A DNA stretch of 64,000 nt from Streptomyces sp. NBC_00490 (GTDB taxonomy: Bacteria > Actinomycetota > Actinomycetes > Streptomycetales > Streptomycetaceae): NCBI RefSeq assembly GCF_036013645.1, contig NZ_CP107869.1:8556001-8620000 (forward strand). Reading direction: 5' to 3'. The notes under the pieces were generated by a model that saw only the letters and a list, made by a program, of their open reading frames with translations, was not told the DNA's origin and ran no database searches. Each line of letters begins with the position of its first letter. The stretch's first letter is position 1. A program made the translations under genes and the position numbers. This document shows, piece by piece, positions 42,915 to 50,821 of this stretch.

Positions 42915-42943
42915 ACCGTAGGAGAGGGCGTGAAGGCTGTCAA
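42915..42943 (-). promoter_or_regulatory. Consensus promoter of the ABC-F gene
   Basis: TTGACA (42938-42943) and TACGGT (42915-42920) are separated by exactly 17 bp. It is the best vegetative-type promoter in the window. The GPP34 gene starts 41 bp away in the other direction. Confidence 0.8.
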
Positions 42944-42983
42944 CGAATTAACGTGAGACCCGATCGCACCTAGAGGAGGCCCC

Positions 42984-43634
42984 GTGCCCAACGGCTCGCT
43001 GTCGCTGCCCGCCCGGCTGTATCTGCTGGCCTGGGACACCACGAGGAACGAGCTCGCCGGCACCACCCACCTGGTGCGGGCCGGCGCCCTCGTCGAGCTG
43101 GCCCAGCGCGGCCTGCTCGTCGACGACGACGGCATCGCCACCCCGGTCGACATGGACTCCCGCACCGGTGACGCCGTCCTCGACGGGCTCCTGGAACTCG
43201 TACGCGAGTCCCGGCCGCACCGGTGGCGCGGCTGGGTGCCGCTGCACGCGCGCGTGACGGCGGATGCCGTACGGGAACAGCTCGCCGCCGAGGGGTACCT
43301 GCGGGCGGACAAGCGCCGGGCCCTCGGTCTCTTCCCGACCGTCGAGTACGCCCTGGAACGCGTCGCCGTCGTGGACGCGCTGCGCGAGGAGGCACGGGAG
43401 GTCCTCGAAGGGGCCGTGCGGCCAGCGGACGTCTCCGAACGGGACGCGGCCGTCGTCGTGCTGGCGGCCGCGGCCGGGGTGAGCACCCTGGTCGCCCGCA
43501 AGGAACGCGGACGGTACAAGGAGCGGCTGGCGGACCTGGGGGAGCGCAGTGGGATGGCGGCGCCGGGGCTGCGGATGATCATGGGCGAGCTGGGCACGGC
43601 GCTGACGGCTACCGCCATGCCGACGGGGGTCTGA
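42984..43634 (+). CDS. GPP34 (Golgi phosphoprotein 3-like) family protein
   Basis: A 216-aa protein. The LSLPARLYLLAWD start and the following RAGALVELAQRGLL match GPP34 proteins, numerous in Streptomyces. The eukaryotic homologue binds phosphatidylinositol-4-phosphate; the bacterial role is unknown, probably at the membrane surface. GTG 42984 follows GAGGAGG. The end (GTALTATAMPTGV) is typical. It is divergent from the ABC-F gene. Confidence 0.87.
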   Translation: MPNGSLSLPARLYLLAWDTTRNELAGTTHLVRAGALVELAQRGLLVDDDGIATPVDMDSRTGDAVLDGLLELVRESRPHRWRGWVPLHARVTADAVREQLAAEGYLRADKRRALGLFPTVEYALERVAVVDALREEAREVLEGAVRPADVSERDAAVVVLAAAAGVSTLVARKERGRYKERLADLGERSGMAAPGLRMIMGELGTALTATAMPTGV

Positions 43635-43680
43635 GGGCGCGAGCGACTGAGAGCGGGTGCGTGGGCTTGCCTGGGCCGGT

Positions 43681-43734
43681 GGGGCGCTGCGGGTCGGTGG
43701 GGGCTGGTCGCGCGGTTCCTCGCGCCCCTGGGGT
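43681..43734. repeat. Dispersed repeat, copy C1
   Basis: A 54-bp unit that matches copy C2 (43827-43880) at 53 of 54 positions. It contains the core TGGTCGCGCGGTTCCTCGCG of copies A and B and lies 46 bp after the GPP34 stop. Confidence 0.8.
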
Positions 43735-43826
43735 GGGTCGGTGTCGCGCCCTTCGACGCCGGGGACGGTATCGAGGTATCGGAGTCGGACCGGTGTGTTG
43801 ACGTGCCCGCCGGCCTCACGTCCGGT

Positions 43827-43880
43827 GGGGGGCTGCGGGTCGGTGGGGGCTGGTCGCGCGGTTCCTCGCGCCCCTGGGGT
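43827..43880. repeat. Dispersed repeat, copy C2
   Basis: The second 54-bp unit, in direct orientation to C1 with 92 bp between them. It ends 28 bp before the first recognisable codon of the isocitrate-lyase-family remnant. Near-identity implies recent duplication or conversion. Confidence 0.8.
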
Positions 43881-43908
43881 CAGTCGGTAACCAGGCACTC
43901 CCAGGCAG

Positions 43909-44121
43909 CTGAATGTCATGGTCGGCCCGGGCGCCCCGCCGGTCGCGGATCTGGCCGGGCTCGGCGTCGCGCGCGTGAGCGCCGGTTCGGGCATCGCGCA
44001 GGCCGCGCTCGCCCTGGTGCACCGCGCCTCGCGGGAGCTGCTGGGCGCGGGCACGTACGAGTCGCTGGAGGGCGGCCTCGACTACGGCAGGCTCAACGCG
44101 CTGCTGGGGGCGGCACGCTAG
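43909..44121 (+). pseudogene. C-terminal remnant of an isocitrate lyase / PEP mutase family gene
   Basis: About 70 codons with the family C-terminus: LNVMVGPGAPPVADLAGLGV, then ARVSAGSGIAQAALALVHRA and the ending EGGLDYGRLNALLGAAR. Complete members have about 250-280 aa, so the N-terminal three quarters are missing. Reading frame and codon use remain good, so the loss may be recent. The upstream sequence is the repeat pair C1/C2. Confidence 0.75.
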
Positions 44122-44139
44122 ACGCACCCCCGCGCAGCG

Positions 44140-44553
44140 CTACGCGTCCCGCATCAACTCCGCCAGCTGCTCGTCAAGGTCGAGCTGGAGGTGCTCCAGC
44201 CCCACTGGCACCAACTCGGCCGTGGCCTGCAAGAACCGGCGTACCTCCCCGGAACGCACGTGCACGACAGCCGTGCCCTCGGGCGCGTGGAACTCCAGAA
44301 CGGTGCGGTCGTACCCGTACGGCCGCACCCGCACGTCGCCATGCCCCTCGGCGGTCTCGAGGCCCGCGGTGAGGAGCTCGCGGGAGAAGGTCCAGCAGAC
44401 CTCCACGCCCTCCAGCGTGGCCGGAGCCGGGAAGGTCATGCGGACGGCGAACGGATCGCGCCGGTCGTAGTGCAGCGTGGCGGGAATGCTCGGCATCCGC
44501 GGCGCGGCGGCGACGAGACGGGCCTCAACGGGCTGCTCGATGACAGTGGACAA
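44140..44553 (-). CDS. ssgD: SsgA-like sporulation/cell-division protein, SsgD-like
   Basis: A 137-aa SALP family protein. The segments ATLHYDRRDPFAVRMTF and WTFSRELLTAGL with the C-terminal acidic stretch (LQLDLDEQLAELM) are diagnostic. SALPs guide septum placement and cell-wall remodelling during sporulation. SsgD is proposed from sequence and remembered synteny. The TTG start at 44551-44553 follows GGGAG at seven bases; the longer upstream frame is not family-like. Confidence 0.85.
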   Translation of the reverse strand: MSTVIEQPVEARLVAAAPRMPSIPATLHYDRRDPFAVRMTFPAPATLEGVEVCWTFSRELLTAGLETAEGHGDVRVRPYGYDRTVLEFHAPEGTAVVHVRSGEVRRFLQATAELVPVGLEHLQLDLDEQLAELMRDA

Positions 44554-44635
44554 CGCGTTGCTCCCTAGTGACGGCTGGACTGACTGCCGGGCGGATGGGG
44601 CCGGGTACTGGTAGAGACGACGGAATCGGCCAATC

Positions 44636-44667
44636 CGTGTACACGAAAGTCGAGTGACCTCGGTCAC
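44636..44667. promoter_or_regulatory. Two palindromes upstream of ssgD
   Basis: CGTGTACACG (44636-44645) and GTGACC-TC-GGTCAC (44654-44667) are perfect palindromes 83-114 bp upstream of the ssgD start. They are candidate sites for a developmental regulator, which I cannot name. Confidence 0.35.
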
Positions 44668-44752
44668 CGTTTTTCATGCACGCAAGTGGCGCAGACCACC
44701 TTCCGTGCCGCGAAGTGCGCGTGTGGCGACCGCTGCCCCGTCCGGGGGCGGT

Positions 44753-44782
44753 CTGGACGGCCACGGGCGCGTGGACTAGCTT
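44753..44782 (+). promoter_or_regulatory. Promoter giving a probable leaderless mRNA
   Basis: CTGGAC (44753-44758), 18 bp, then TAGCTT (44777-44782), which ends 8 bp before the ATG at 44791. No SD is present, which fits a leaderless transcript. Confidence 0.5.
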
Positions 44783-44790
44783 CGCCCGCC

Positions 44791-45900
44791 ATGAGGCGCA
44801 TGGGGAGCACGCGACGCACGCGACACACGGGACGTACCGGCAGACGGCTGGCCGCGGGGGTGGCGTGCGCTGCGGCGCTGGCCGCGGTGACGGCCCTGCC
44901 CGCACAGGCGCAGCCGCAGCACCGGGCGCCGCACTGGGAACTCAAGGACAGCGGGACCCCGGAGGTGCGCTTCCGCGGACTGTCGGCCGTCAGCCGGACC
45001 ACCGCCTGGGTCTCCGGCACGCAGGGGACCGTCCTGCGCACCACGGACGCCGGGGCGACCTGGCGGAACGTCTCACCGCCCGGCGCCGACGAACTCCAGT
45101 TCCGGGACATCGAGGCGTTCGACGCCCGCCGGGCCGTCGTGCTGGCCATCGGTGAGGGCGAGGCGTCCCGGGTGTACCGGACCGACGACGGCGGGGCCAC
45201 CTGGACGGAGTCCTTCCGCAACACCGACGCCCGCGCCTTCTACGACTGCCTCACCTTCTTCGACCCCAAGCACGGCCTGGCGATGAGCGACCCGGTGGAC
45301 GGGAAGTTCCGCATCCTGTCGACGAGCGACGGCGGCCGCTCCTGGAAGGTGTTGCCGAACGACGGCATGCCCGCCGCACTCGAGGGCGAGGCCGGGTTCG
45401 CGGCCAGTGGCCAGTGTCTGGTCGCCTCCGGCCCGAAGGACGTCTGGCTGGCCACCGGCGGAGCGGCACGCGCACGCGTGCTGCACTCCTCCGACCGCGG
45501 TCTGACCTGGACGGCCACCGACACGCCGATCCCCGCGGGCGACCCCGCCAAGGGCGTCTTCGCGCTCGCCTTCCGCGACCGTGCCCACGGTCTCGCGGTC
45601 GGTGGCGACTACCGCCCCGACCAGGCGTCCCCGCAGGCCGGCGCCGTGACCCGGGACGGTGGCCGCACCTGGCGGCCCGCGGCGACACCGCCGCCCGCCT
45701 ACCGCTCGGGCGTCGCCTGGCTCCCGCACAGCCGCACCGCCGCCCTCGCGGTCGGCCCCACCGGCACCGACCTGACGACGGACGGCGGCCGCACCTGGCG
45801 CACGGTCGACACGGGCTCGTACGACACCGTGGACTGCACCCCCGACCTCGGCTGCTGGGCGGCCGGCGAGAAGGGGCGTGTGGCCCGGTTGGAGAGCTGA
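44791..45900 (+). CDS. Secreted YCF48/BNR-repeat beta-propeller protein
   Basis: A 369-aa exported protein. A long basic start and hydrophobic segment (RRLAAGVACAAALAAVTALPAQA) form a Sec signal peptide. The mature part holds repeated VxxxxDAGxTW or DGGRTW motifs (TTDAGATW, TDDGGATW, TSDGGRSW, TRDGGRTW, TTDGGRTW), the BNR/Asp-box turns of a beta-propeller. These are found in sialidases, photosystem assembly factor YCF48 and plant-wall proteins; no catalytic residues can be assigned. The plasmid-stabilisation-like gene follows after 48 bp. Confidence 0.82.
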   Translation: MRRMGSTRRTRHTGRTGRRLAAGVACAAALAAVTALPAQAQPQHRAPHWELKDSGTPEVRFRGLSAVSRTTAWVSGTQGTVLRTTDAGATWRNVSPPGADELQFRDIEAFDARRAVVLAIGEGEASRVYRTDDGGATWTESFRNTDARAFYDCLTFFDPKHGLAMSDPVDGKFRILSTSDGGRSWKVLPNDGMPAALEGEAGFAASGQCLVASGPKDVWLATGGAARARVLHSSDRGLTWTATDTPIPAGDPAKGVFALAFRDRAHGLAVGGDYRPDQASPQAGAVTRDGGRTWRPAATPPPAYRSGVAWLPHSRTAALAVGPTGTDLTTDGGRTWRTVDTGSYDTVDCTPDLGCWAAGEKGRVARLES

Positions 45901-45948
45901 ACCGGAATGTGGGTACCCGGTCGCCGACTGCGGAAGGAGTGATCCCAC

Positions 45949-46272
45949 ATGCCACGTGGTTCGAGCCCGAAGAGGGAACGCCAGTACGAGCACATCAAGG
46001 AGAGCGCCCAGGACCGGGGCGAGAGCAAGAAGCGCGCGGAGGAGATCGCCGCGCGGACGGTCAACAAGGAACGCGCCCGCTCCGGGGAGTCGAAGTCCGC
46101 GAGCCGCACCTCGACCCAGGACATGTCGTCCGGGAAGAGGGGCGGACAGCGGTCCGGGAAGGGCTCGCAGGGCCCGACCTACGACCAGCTCTACGAGGAG
46201 GCCAAGCGCCGCAACATCAGCGGTCGTTCGGACATGAACAAGAGCCAGTTGCAGCGGGCGCTCGGCAAGTGA
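45949..46272 (+). CDS. Small basic 'plasmid stabilization'-like protein
   Basis: A 107-aa, strongly charged protein. N-terminal half KRERQYEHIKESAQDRGESK with AARTVNKERA; C-terminal half TYDQLYEEAKRRNISGRSDM then NKSQLQRAL, a Rho N-terminal/SAP-like helical motif that can touch nucleic acid. Such proteins are often annotated as plasmid stabilisation proteins, without proof. ATG 45949 follows AAGGAG at seven bases. Confidence 0.8.
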   Translation: MPRGSSPKRERQYEHIKESAQDRGESKKRAEEIAARTVNKERARSGESKSASRTSTQDMSSGKRGGQRSGKGSQGPTYDQLYEEAKRRNISGRSDMNKSQLQRALGK

Positions 46273-46276
46273 CGCC

Positions 46277-46573
46277 TCAGGAGGTCGACTCGCGGTACCG
46301 CTCCAGCTCCGGTGCGGTCTTCGTGGCCGTGAACTCGGTGATGCGGTAGGCGCAGACGCCGGCCGTGACGAACGGGTCGGTCGCCGCGATCTCCTCGATG
46401 CGCGCACGGTCCCCCGCGACGGCGAGGATCACCCCGCCGTCGCGGGGGTTCTTGCGCCCGGAGGCGAGGAAGACACCCCGCTCGTACTGCGCGTCGAGCC
46501 ACGCCACATGGGCCTCCAGCACGGCGTCGACCTGATCGAGCGGGGCGGTGTACGACAGCTCCAGTACGAACAT
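46277..46573 (-). CDS. YciI-family protein
   Basis: A 98-aa ferredoxin-like fold protein. AHVAWLDAQYERGVFLASG and ATDPFVTAGV carry the conserved His and Asp of YciI. The family has no firm general function. The ATG at 46571-46573 has no SD; TAGGCT (46581-46586, minus strand) lies 7 bp upstream, so the mRNA is probably leaderless. It shares its control region with nfi. Confidence 0.83.
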   Translation of the reverse strand: MFVLELSYTAPLDQVDAVLEAHVAWLDAQYERGVFLASGRKNPRDGGVILAVAGDRARIEEIAATDPFVTAGVCAYRITEFTATKTAPELERYRESTS

Positions 46574-46578
46574 GATCG

Positions 46579-46602
46579 CGAGCCTACGCCGACGTAGGCT
46601 CG
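46579..46602. promoter_or_regulatory. Palindromic divergent promoter for yciI and nfi
   Basis: Arms CGAGCCTACG (46579-46588) and CGTAGGCTCG (46593-46602) with spacer CCGA. Each arm supplies one -10 box TAGGCT: the right one lies 9 bp from the nfi ATG, the left one 7 bp from the yciI ATG. Neither gene has an SD. A dimeric regulator bound here would affect both genes. Confidence 0.65.
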
Positions 46603-46609
46603 TCCCACC

Positions 46610-47335
46610 ATGAGGACCGTAAGCATTCCCGCGGGCTGGCCCGCGACCGAGGAGCAGGCCCGCGCCGTCCAGGACGAGTTGCGGACGAAGGTCGTGCTCG
46701 ACGAGCCGGGGCCGCCACCCGGCACGGGGCACGTGACCGGCGTGGACGTCGCGTACGACGACGAGCGGGACGTCGTGGCGGCCGCGGCGGTCGTGCTGGA
46801 CGCGGCGACCCTCGACGTCGTCGCCGAGGCCACGGCGGTCGGCCGGATCTCCTTCCCGTACGTCCCCGGCCTGCTCGCCTTCCGCGAGATCCCCACGGTC
46901 ATGGCCGCGTTGGAGGCCCTCCCGTGTCCGCCCGGACTGGTGGTCTGCGACGGCTACGGACTCGCCCACCCCCGCCGCTTCGGCCTCGCCGGCCACCTCG
47001 GCGTCCTCACCGGCCTCCCCACGATCGGCGTCGCCAAGAACCCCTTCACCTTCACCTACGACGACCCGCCCACCCCACGCGGCAGCGCCTCCCCGCTCCT
47101 CGCGGGCACCGAGGAGGTCGGCCGCGCGCTCCGCACCCGCGAGGCCGTCAAGCCGGTCTTCGTCTCGGTGGGCCATCGAGTGAACCTGGACAACGCCTGC
47201 GCCCACACACTGGCGTTGACCCCCCAGTACCGCCTCCCGGAGACGACCCGCCGAGCGGACTCACTGTGCCGGACGGCGCTGAAGGAGGCGACGGTGGCAC
47301 TCCGACCCGGTGACCTGGGCGGGCCGCGTCCTTAA
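46610..47335 (+). CDS. nfi: Endonuclease V (deoxyinosine 3'-endonuclease)
   Basis: A 241-aa repair nuclease. Conserved metal and base-pocket motifs: GVDVAYD near residue 44, FPYVPGLLAFREIP near 83-96, VCDGYGLAHPRRFG near 112-125, and GVAKNPF near 144. It nicks DNA near deaminated adenine (inosine), and in some organisms RNA. DGYG replaces the more usual DGHG/DGQG. The ATG at 46610 is predicted leaderless from the shared palindromic promoter. Confidence 0.93.
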   Translation: MRTVSIPAGWPATEEQARAVQDELRTKVVLDEPGPPPGTGHVTGVDVAYDDERDVVAAAAVVLDAATLDVVAEATAVGRISFPYVPGLLAFREIPTVMAALEALPCPPGLVVCDGYGLAHPRRFGLAGHLGVLTGLPTIGVAKNPFTFTYDDPPTPRGSASPLLAGTEEVGRALRTREAVKPVFVSVGHRVNLDNACAHTLALTPQYRLPETTRRADSLCRTALKEATVALRPGDLGGPRP

Positions 47336-47717
47336 GTCAAGGCGGCGCACAGGTGCCGTGCCGGATGCCGGAGACCGACGCCGCGCTGGAACTGGCGGGG
47401 GACCGTGAGCGGTGGCACCAGGGACGCGAGGTGTTAGCGCTGATTCGTGGACGCGAGCCGCAGGCGGGGTCGGTGTGGAGCGGGAACCGCTGTGCCGCCT
47501 CGCCGAGTTGCGCCAAGGTCGCTCACAACGCGGCCGGGCCACCGCCCTACTTCGAGCACGAAGCGGGGTGGCAGATCGGCCCTGTCGCCCGCCCGGTCGC
47601 GGCCACCGCGCAAGATCCCGATCGGATCGAGGTGTCGCGCGGCCCGGCCGACTGAGTACCCCATCTGAGTATCCGTACGGATGTGAGCGCCCCGCCCCGA
47701 TCGGCAGGCTGTGCCCC
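47336..47717. other. Intergenic stretch without a supported gene
   Basis: 382 bases. Open frames up to 100 codons exist (for example 47353-47655 on the plus strand), but they lack an SD and family-like sequence. Composition is slightly less GC-rich, and GTGTTAGCGC at 47431 would put a rare TTA codon in that frame. It could be the remains of a gene. The promoter of the next small gene should be at its 3' end. Confidence 0.5.
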
Positions 47718-47879
47718 ATGACGACGCACCGAATGCCCCGGCACCGCTCCCCGAAGCCGCTCGCCGACCCGAACCGTCCCGTCGAGCGGGCGGTGATGGC
47801 CGCGCTCGTCCTGGCCGTGCTCGCGGGGCTGGCGTGGATCTGCGGGATGATCTACACCGTGGCGACCTGGCCGCTGTAG
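47718..47879 (+). CDS. Small single-span membrane protein
   Basis: A 53-aa protein: a basic, Pro-rich N-terminus (MTTHRMPRHRSPKPLADPNR) and one hydrophobic helix (AVMAALVLAVLAGLAWICGM) near the C-terminus. The topology should be N-in. The ATG at 47718 has no strong SD. Function unknown; the clean membrane-protein pattern supports a real gene. Confidence 0.6.
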   Translation: MTTHRMPRHRSPKPLADPNRPVERAVMAALVLAVLAGLAWICGMIYTVATWPL

Positions 47880-47898
47880 GGCATGGACACCGGCGCTG

Positions 47899-49077
47899 TC
47901 AGCGGCTCCTGGCCACCCGGAAGACGATCCCCGCGCGCCGCAGCCGCTCGGTCAGCGCGTCGCCCATCGCCACCGCCGTGGTGACCTGGCCCGATGTCGG
48001 GGGCAGGTCGTCGAAGGCCAGGGACAGGGCCGCCTCGGCGAAGATCTTCGCCGTCTCGTCGTAACCCGGGTCGCCGCCCGCCACTTCGGTGAACACCTTG
48101 CGGCCGCCGCCCTCGCCGACGAAGCGGATCCTGAACCAGCTCTTGGCGCGCTTCTCGGCGCTCGGCCCGTCCCCGGGCTTGAGCCGGTCCGACAACCAGC
48201 GTCGCGCGGGCGGCAGTTGGGCCGCAGCGAAGAGCGCGCCCACGGCCGCGACGCCACCCACGGCGATCGGCAGCCGGCGTACGGCCGCGTAGTGGCGGTA
48301 GCGGAAGTCGGGACCGTAGCGTTCCAGCGCGCGGGCCGAACGCCCCACGATCTGCGGGTCGATCGTCGGCAGCGGCAGCGCCCACGAGTCGACCTCCCCG
48401 ACATACCGCGGGGCACCGCTCGGGGTCGACGCCCGCCGCCCCACCAGCCGCGGCTCGTGCCGACCGCGATCCCGGGCGGCGGCGATCATCTGCCGCCCGC
48501 GCGCGAACTGGCCCAGCGCCGAGGCGAACGTACCGCCCGAGAAGGTCGCGTCCGCCGTCACGAACCCGTCCACCCGCAGCGGCACCCCCTCCGGCAGCTG
48601 CCGCACCGTGAAGTACACGCCCAGGTCGTGCGGCACCGAGTCGAAGCCACAGGCGTGCACCAGCCGCGCACCGGTCTCACGCGCGCGTGCGTCGTGCCGG
48701 ACGTACATCCGGTCCACGAACTCCGGCTCACCGGTGAGGTCGAGATAGTCCGCCCCGCTCTCCGCGCAGGCCGCGACCAGCTCCTCGCCGTAGGTCACAT
48801 AGGGACCCACCGTCGTGGCCACCACGCGCGCGTGCCCGGCGAGTTCCCGCAGCGAGGCCGGATCGGCCACGTCCGCCCGCAGCACCCCGACCTCCGCGCC
48901 GCCCGGCAGCCGCTCCCGCAGCGCCTGGAGCTTCTCCTCGCTGCGACCGGCGATCGCCCAGCGCAGCCCCTCGGGCGCGTGCGTGGCGAGGTACTCGGCG
49001 GTGAGCGTCCCCACGAACCCGGTGGCTCCGAAAAGCACGATGTCGTACGGACGCTCCGACCTGTTCAGCCTGCTCAT
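47899..49077 (-). CDS. Saccharopine dehydrogenase-like NAD(P)-binding protein (trans-acting enoyl reductase family)
   Basis: A 392-aa protein. N-terminal Rossmann motif VLFGATGFVGTLTAEYL near residue 14, and TVGPYVTYGEELVAACAESG with DLTGE in mid-protein, as in the Rv2449c/trans-enoyl reductase group. A short hydrophobic segment (IAVGGVAAVGALFAAAQL) near residue 280 may associate with the membrane. True saccharopine dehydrogenase activity is unlikely; a lipid-reductase role is the family hint. ATG 49075-49077. Confidence 0.82.
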   Translation of the reverse strand: MSRLNRSERPYDIVLFGATGFVGTLTAEYLATHAPEGLRWAIAGRSEEKLQALRERLPGGAEVGVLRADVADPASLRELAGHARVVATTVGPYVTYGEELVAACAESGADYLDLTGEPEFVDRMYVRHDARARETGARLVHACGFDSVPHDLGVYFTVRQLPEGVPLRVDGFVTADATFSGGTFASALGQFARGRQMIAAARDRGRHEPRLVGRRASTPSGAPRYVGEVDSWALPLPTIDPQIVGRSARALERYGPDFRYRHYAAVRRLPIAVGGVAAVGALFAAAQLPPARRWLSDRLKPGDGPSAEKRAKSWFRIRFVGEGGGRKVFTEVAGGDPGYDETAKIFAEAALSLAFDDLPPTSGQVTTAVAMGDALTERLRRAGIVFRVARSR

Positions 49078-49168
49078 GACACCCCTCGGTTCCGCACCAC
49101 GCGCCGTTGTCGGTGGCCGAGGCTAGCGTGAGGAGTGCGGAGCCCGACGACGAGGCCGGAGGTGCGCG

Positions 49169-49549
49169 GTGGCCGTGCCCGAAAATGCCCTGAAGAAATG
49201 GGAAAAGGTGCGCGACTTCGCGCTCGGGATGCCGGGCGCCGTCGAGGAGTTCCCCTGGGGTGAGTCGGTAGCCAAGGTCAACAAGAAGGTGTTCGTCTTC
49301 CTCGGCGTCGCCGACGGCGGCTATCCGCTCGGCGTCACGGTCAAGCTCAAGGACGACGCGGCGCATGCGCATGCCCTGACCTGCCCCGGCGCCGAACCCG
49401 CCGGGTACGGCCTGGGCAGGGCGGGCTGGGTGCGCGTCCCGCTGGCGGAGAAGGGCGCCCCGGCCGCGGAGCTGCTGTGCGACTGGGTGGAGGAGAGCTA
49501 CCGCGTGATCGCGCCGAAGCGGCTGATAGCGGAGCTGGACGCGCAGTGA
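49169..49549 (+). CDS. MmcQ/YjbR family protein (DUF419)
   Basis: 126 aa. MPGAVEEFPWGESVAKVNKK and the C-terminal SYRVIAPKRLIAEL are typical of the YjbR fold, which is related to DNA-binding CyaY-like folds; function unknown. GTG 49169 follows GGAGG at six bases. Divergent from the Rossmann-fold gene. Confidence 0.85.
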   Translation: MAVPENALKKWEKVRDFALGMPGAVEEFPWGESVAKVNKKVFVFLGVADGGYPLGVTVKLKDDAAHAHALTCPGAEPAGYGLGRAGWVRVPLAEKGAPAAELLCDWVEESYRVIAPKRLIAELDAQ

Positions 49550-49563
49550 GAGGCTGATTGTCT

Positions 49564-49613
49564 AAGCGCTTGCTCGTTCAGGTCTTGTGCCCGGTGGAAC
49601 AGGTTCTTAGCAT
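49564..49613 (+). promoter_or_regulatory. Promoter and possible operator of the beta-oxidation operon
   Basis: TTGTGC (49585-49590) and TAGCAT (49608-49613) are separated by 17 bp. The palindrome AAGCGCTT (49564-49571), in the context CTAAGCGCTTGC, lies just upstream, resembling TetR-type sites at actinobacterial acyl-CoA genes. The first gene starts 41 bp downstream. Confidence 0.55.
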
Positions 49614-49654
49614 CACTGGTGTTACATCGGTTGTGTCACGCCAATGGGGGCTGG

Positions 49655-50821
49655 ATGACAACGGCAACGACGCCGACGCAGGGCCCGCTCACCGGCGTGC
49701 GCGTACTCGAGCTGGCGGGTATCGGACCGGGCCCGTTCGCGGCCATGCTCCTCGCCGACCTGGGCGCCGACGTGGTCCGCGTGGACCGGCCGGGCGGACC
49801 CGGACTCGCCATCCATCCCGATTTCGACATCACCAACCGCAACAAGCGCTCGGTGATCATCGACCTCAAGGCCCCGGACGGCGCCGCCCGCGTCCTCGGC
49901 CTCGCCGCACGCGCCGACGTCCTGATCGAGGGCTACCGCCCCGGTGTCGCCGAGCGCCTCGGCATCGGCCCGGAGTCCTGCCACGCCCGTAACCCGGGGC
50001 TCGTCTACGGCCGGATGACCGGCTGGGGGCAGGAGGGCCCCCTCGCCCAGCGCGCCGGCCACGACATCGCGTACATCGCCCTCACCGGCACCCTCGGCAT
50101 GATCGGCAGCCCCGACGCGCCCCCGCCGGCCCCCGCCAACCTCCTCGGCGACTACGCGGGCGGGTCCCTCTATCTCGTCGTGGGCGTCCTCGCCGCCCTC
50201 CACCACGCGCGCGCCACCGGTACCGGCCAGGTCGTCGACGCCGCCATCGTCGACGGCACCGCCCACCTCTCGGCGATGATCCACGGCATGCTCGCCGCCG
50301 GCGGCTGGCAGGACCGGCGCGGCGCCAACCTCCTGGACGGCGGTTGCCCGTACTACGGCACCTATGAGACGGCCGACGGGAAGTACATGGCGGTCGGGCC
50401 GCTGGAGCCGCAGTTCTACGCCGAGTTCGTCCGCCTGCTCGACCTGGAGGAGCACGCCCTCGCCCGCAAGGACTGGACCCGCTGGGGCGAGCTGCGCGAG
50501 GCCGTCGCCGCCCGCTTCAAGTCCCGTACGCGCGACGAATGGACGGCCGCCTTCGACGGCACGGACGCGTGCGTCGCCCCCGTCCTGTCGCTGCGCGAGG
50601 CCCCGCACCATCCGCACCTCGCCGCGCGCGGCACCTTCACCGACCATGGCGGCCTCACCCAGCCCGCGCCCGCCCCGCGCTTCTCCGCGACCCCGACCGC
50701 CGTACGCACCGGCCCCGCCCGGCCAGGCGCCGACACCGGGGACGTGGCGCGCGACTGGGACGTACCCGATCTCCTGAAGGGCCCCGATCCGGACGGCCCC
50801 GCGACGAAGGGCCCTGAATGA
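49655..50821 (+). CDS. CaiB/BaiF-type CoA transferase (alpha-methylacyl-CoA racemase-like)
   Basis: A 388-aa class III CoA transferase fold protein. VLELAGIGPGPFAAMLLADL then GADVVRVDR at the start and NKRSVIIDLK are strongly typical of AMACR; the catalytic pair would be His in AGHDIAYI and Asp in LGDYAGGS. Racemases convert 2R-methylacyl-CoA to the 2S form that acyl-CoA dehydrogenase accepts, which fits first place in a beta-oxidation operon. The ATG at 49655 is preceded by GGGGGCTGG. Its stop overlaps the next start (ATGA). Confidence 0.88.
   Translation: MTTATTPTQGPLTGVRVLELAGIGPGPFAAMLLADLGADVVRVDRPGGPGLAIHPDFDITNRNKRSVIIDLKAPDGAARVLGLAARADVLIEGYRPGVAERLGIGPESCHARNPGLVYGRMTGWGQEGPLAQRAGHDIAYIALTGTLGMIGSPDAPPPAPANLLGDYAGGSLYLVVGVLAALHHARATGTGQVVDAAIVDGTAHLSAMIHGMLAAGGWQDRRGANLLDGGCPYYGTYETADGKYMAVGPLEPQFYAEFVRLLDLEEHALARKDWTRWGELREAVAARFKSRTRDEWTAAFDGTDACVAPVLSLREAPHHPHLAARGTFTDHGGLTQPAPAPRFSATPTAVRTGPARPGADTGDVARDWDVPDLLKGPDPDGPATKGPE

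Noticed and set aside
47353..47655. A 100-codon open frame in the nfi downstream gap
   Set aside because: No SD and no recognisable family; kept only as a possible remnant.
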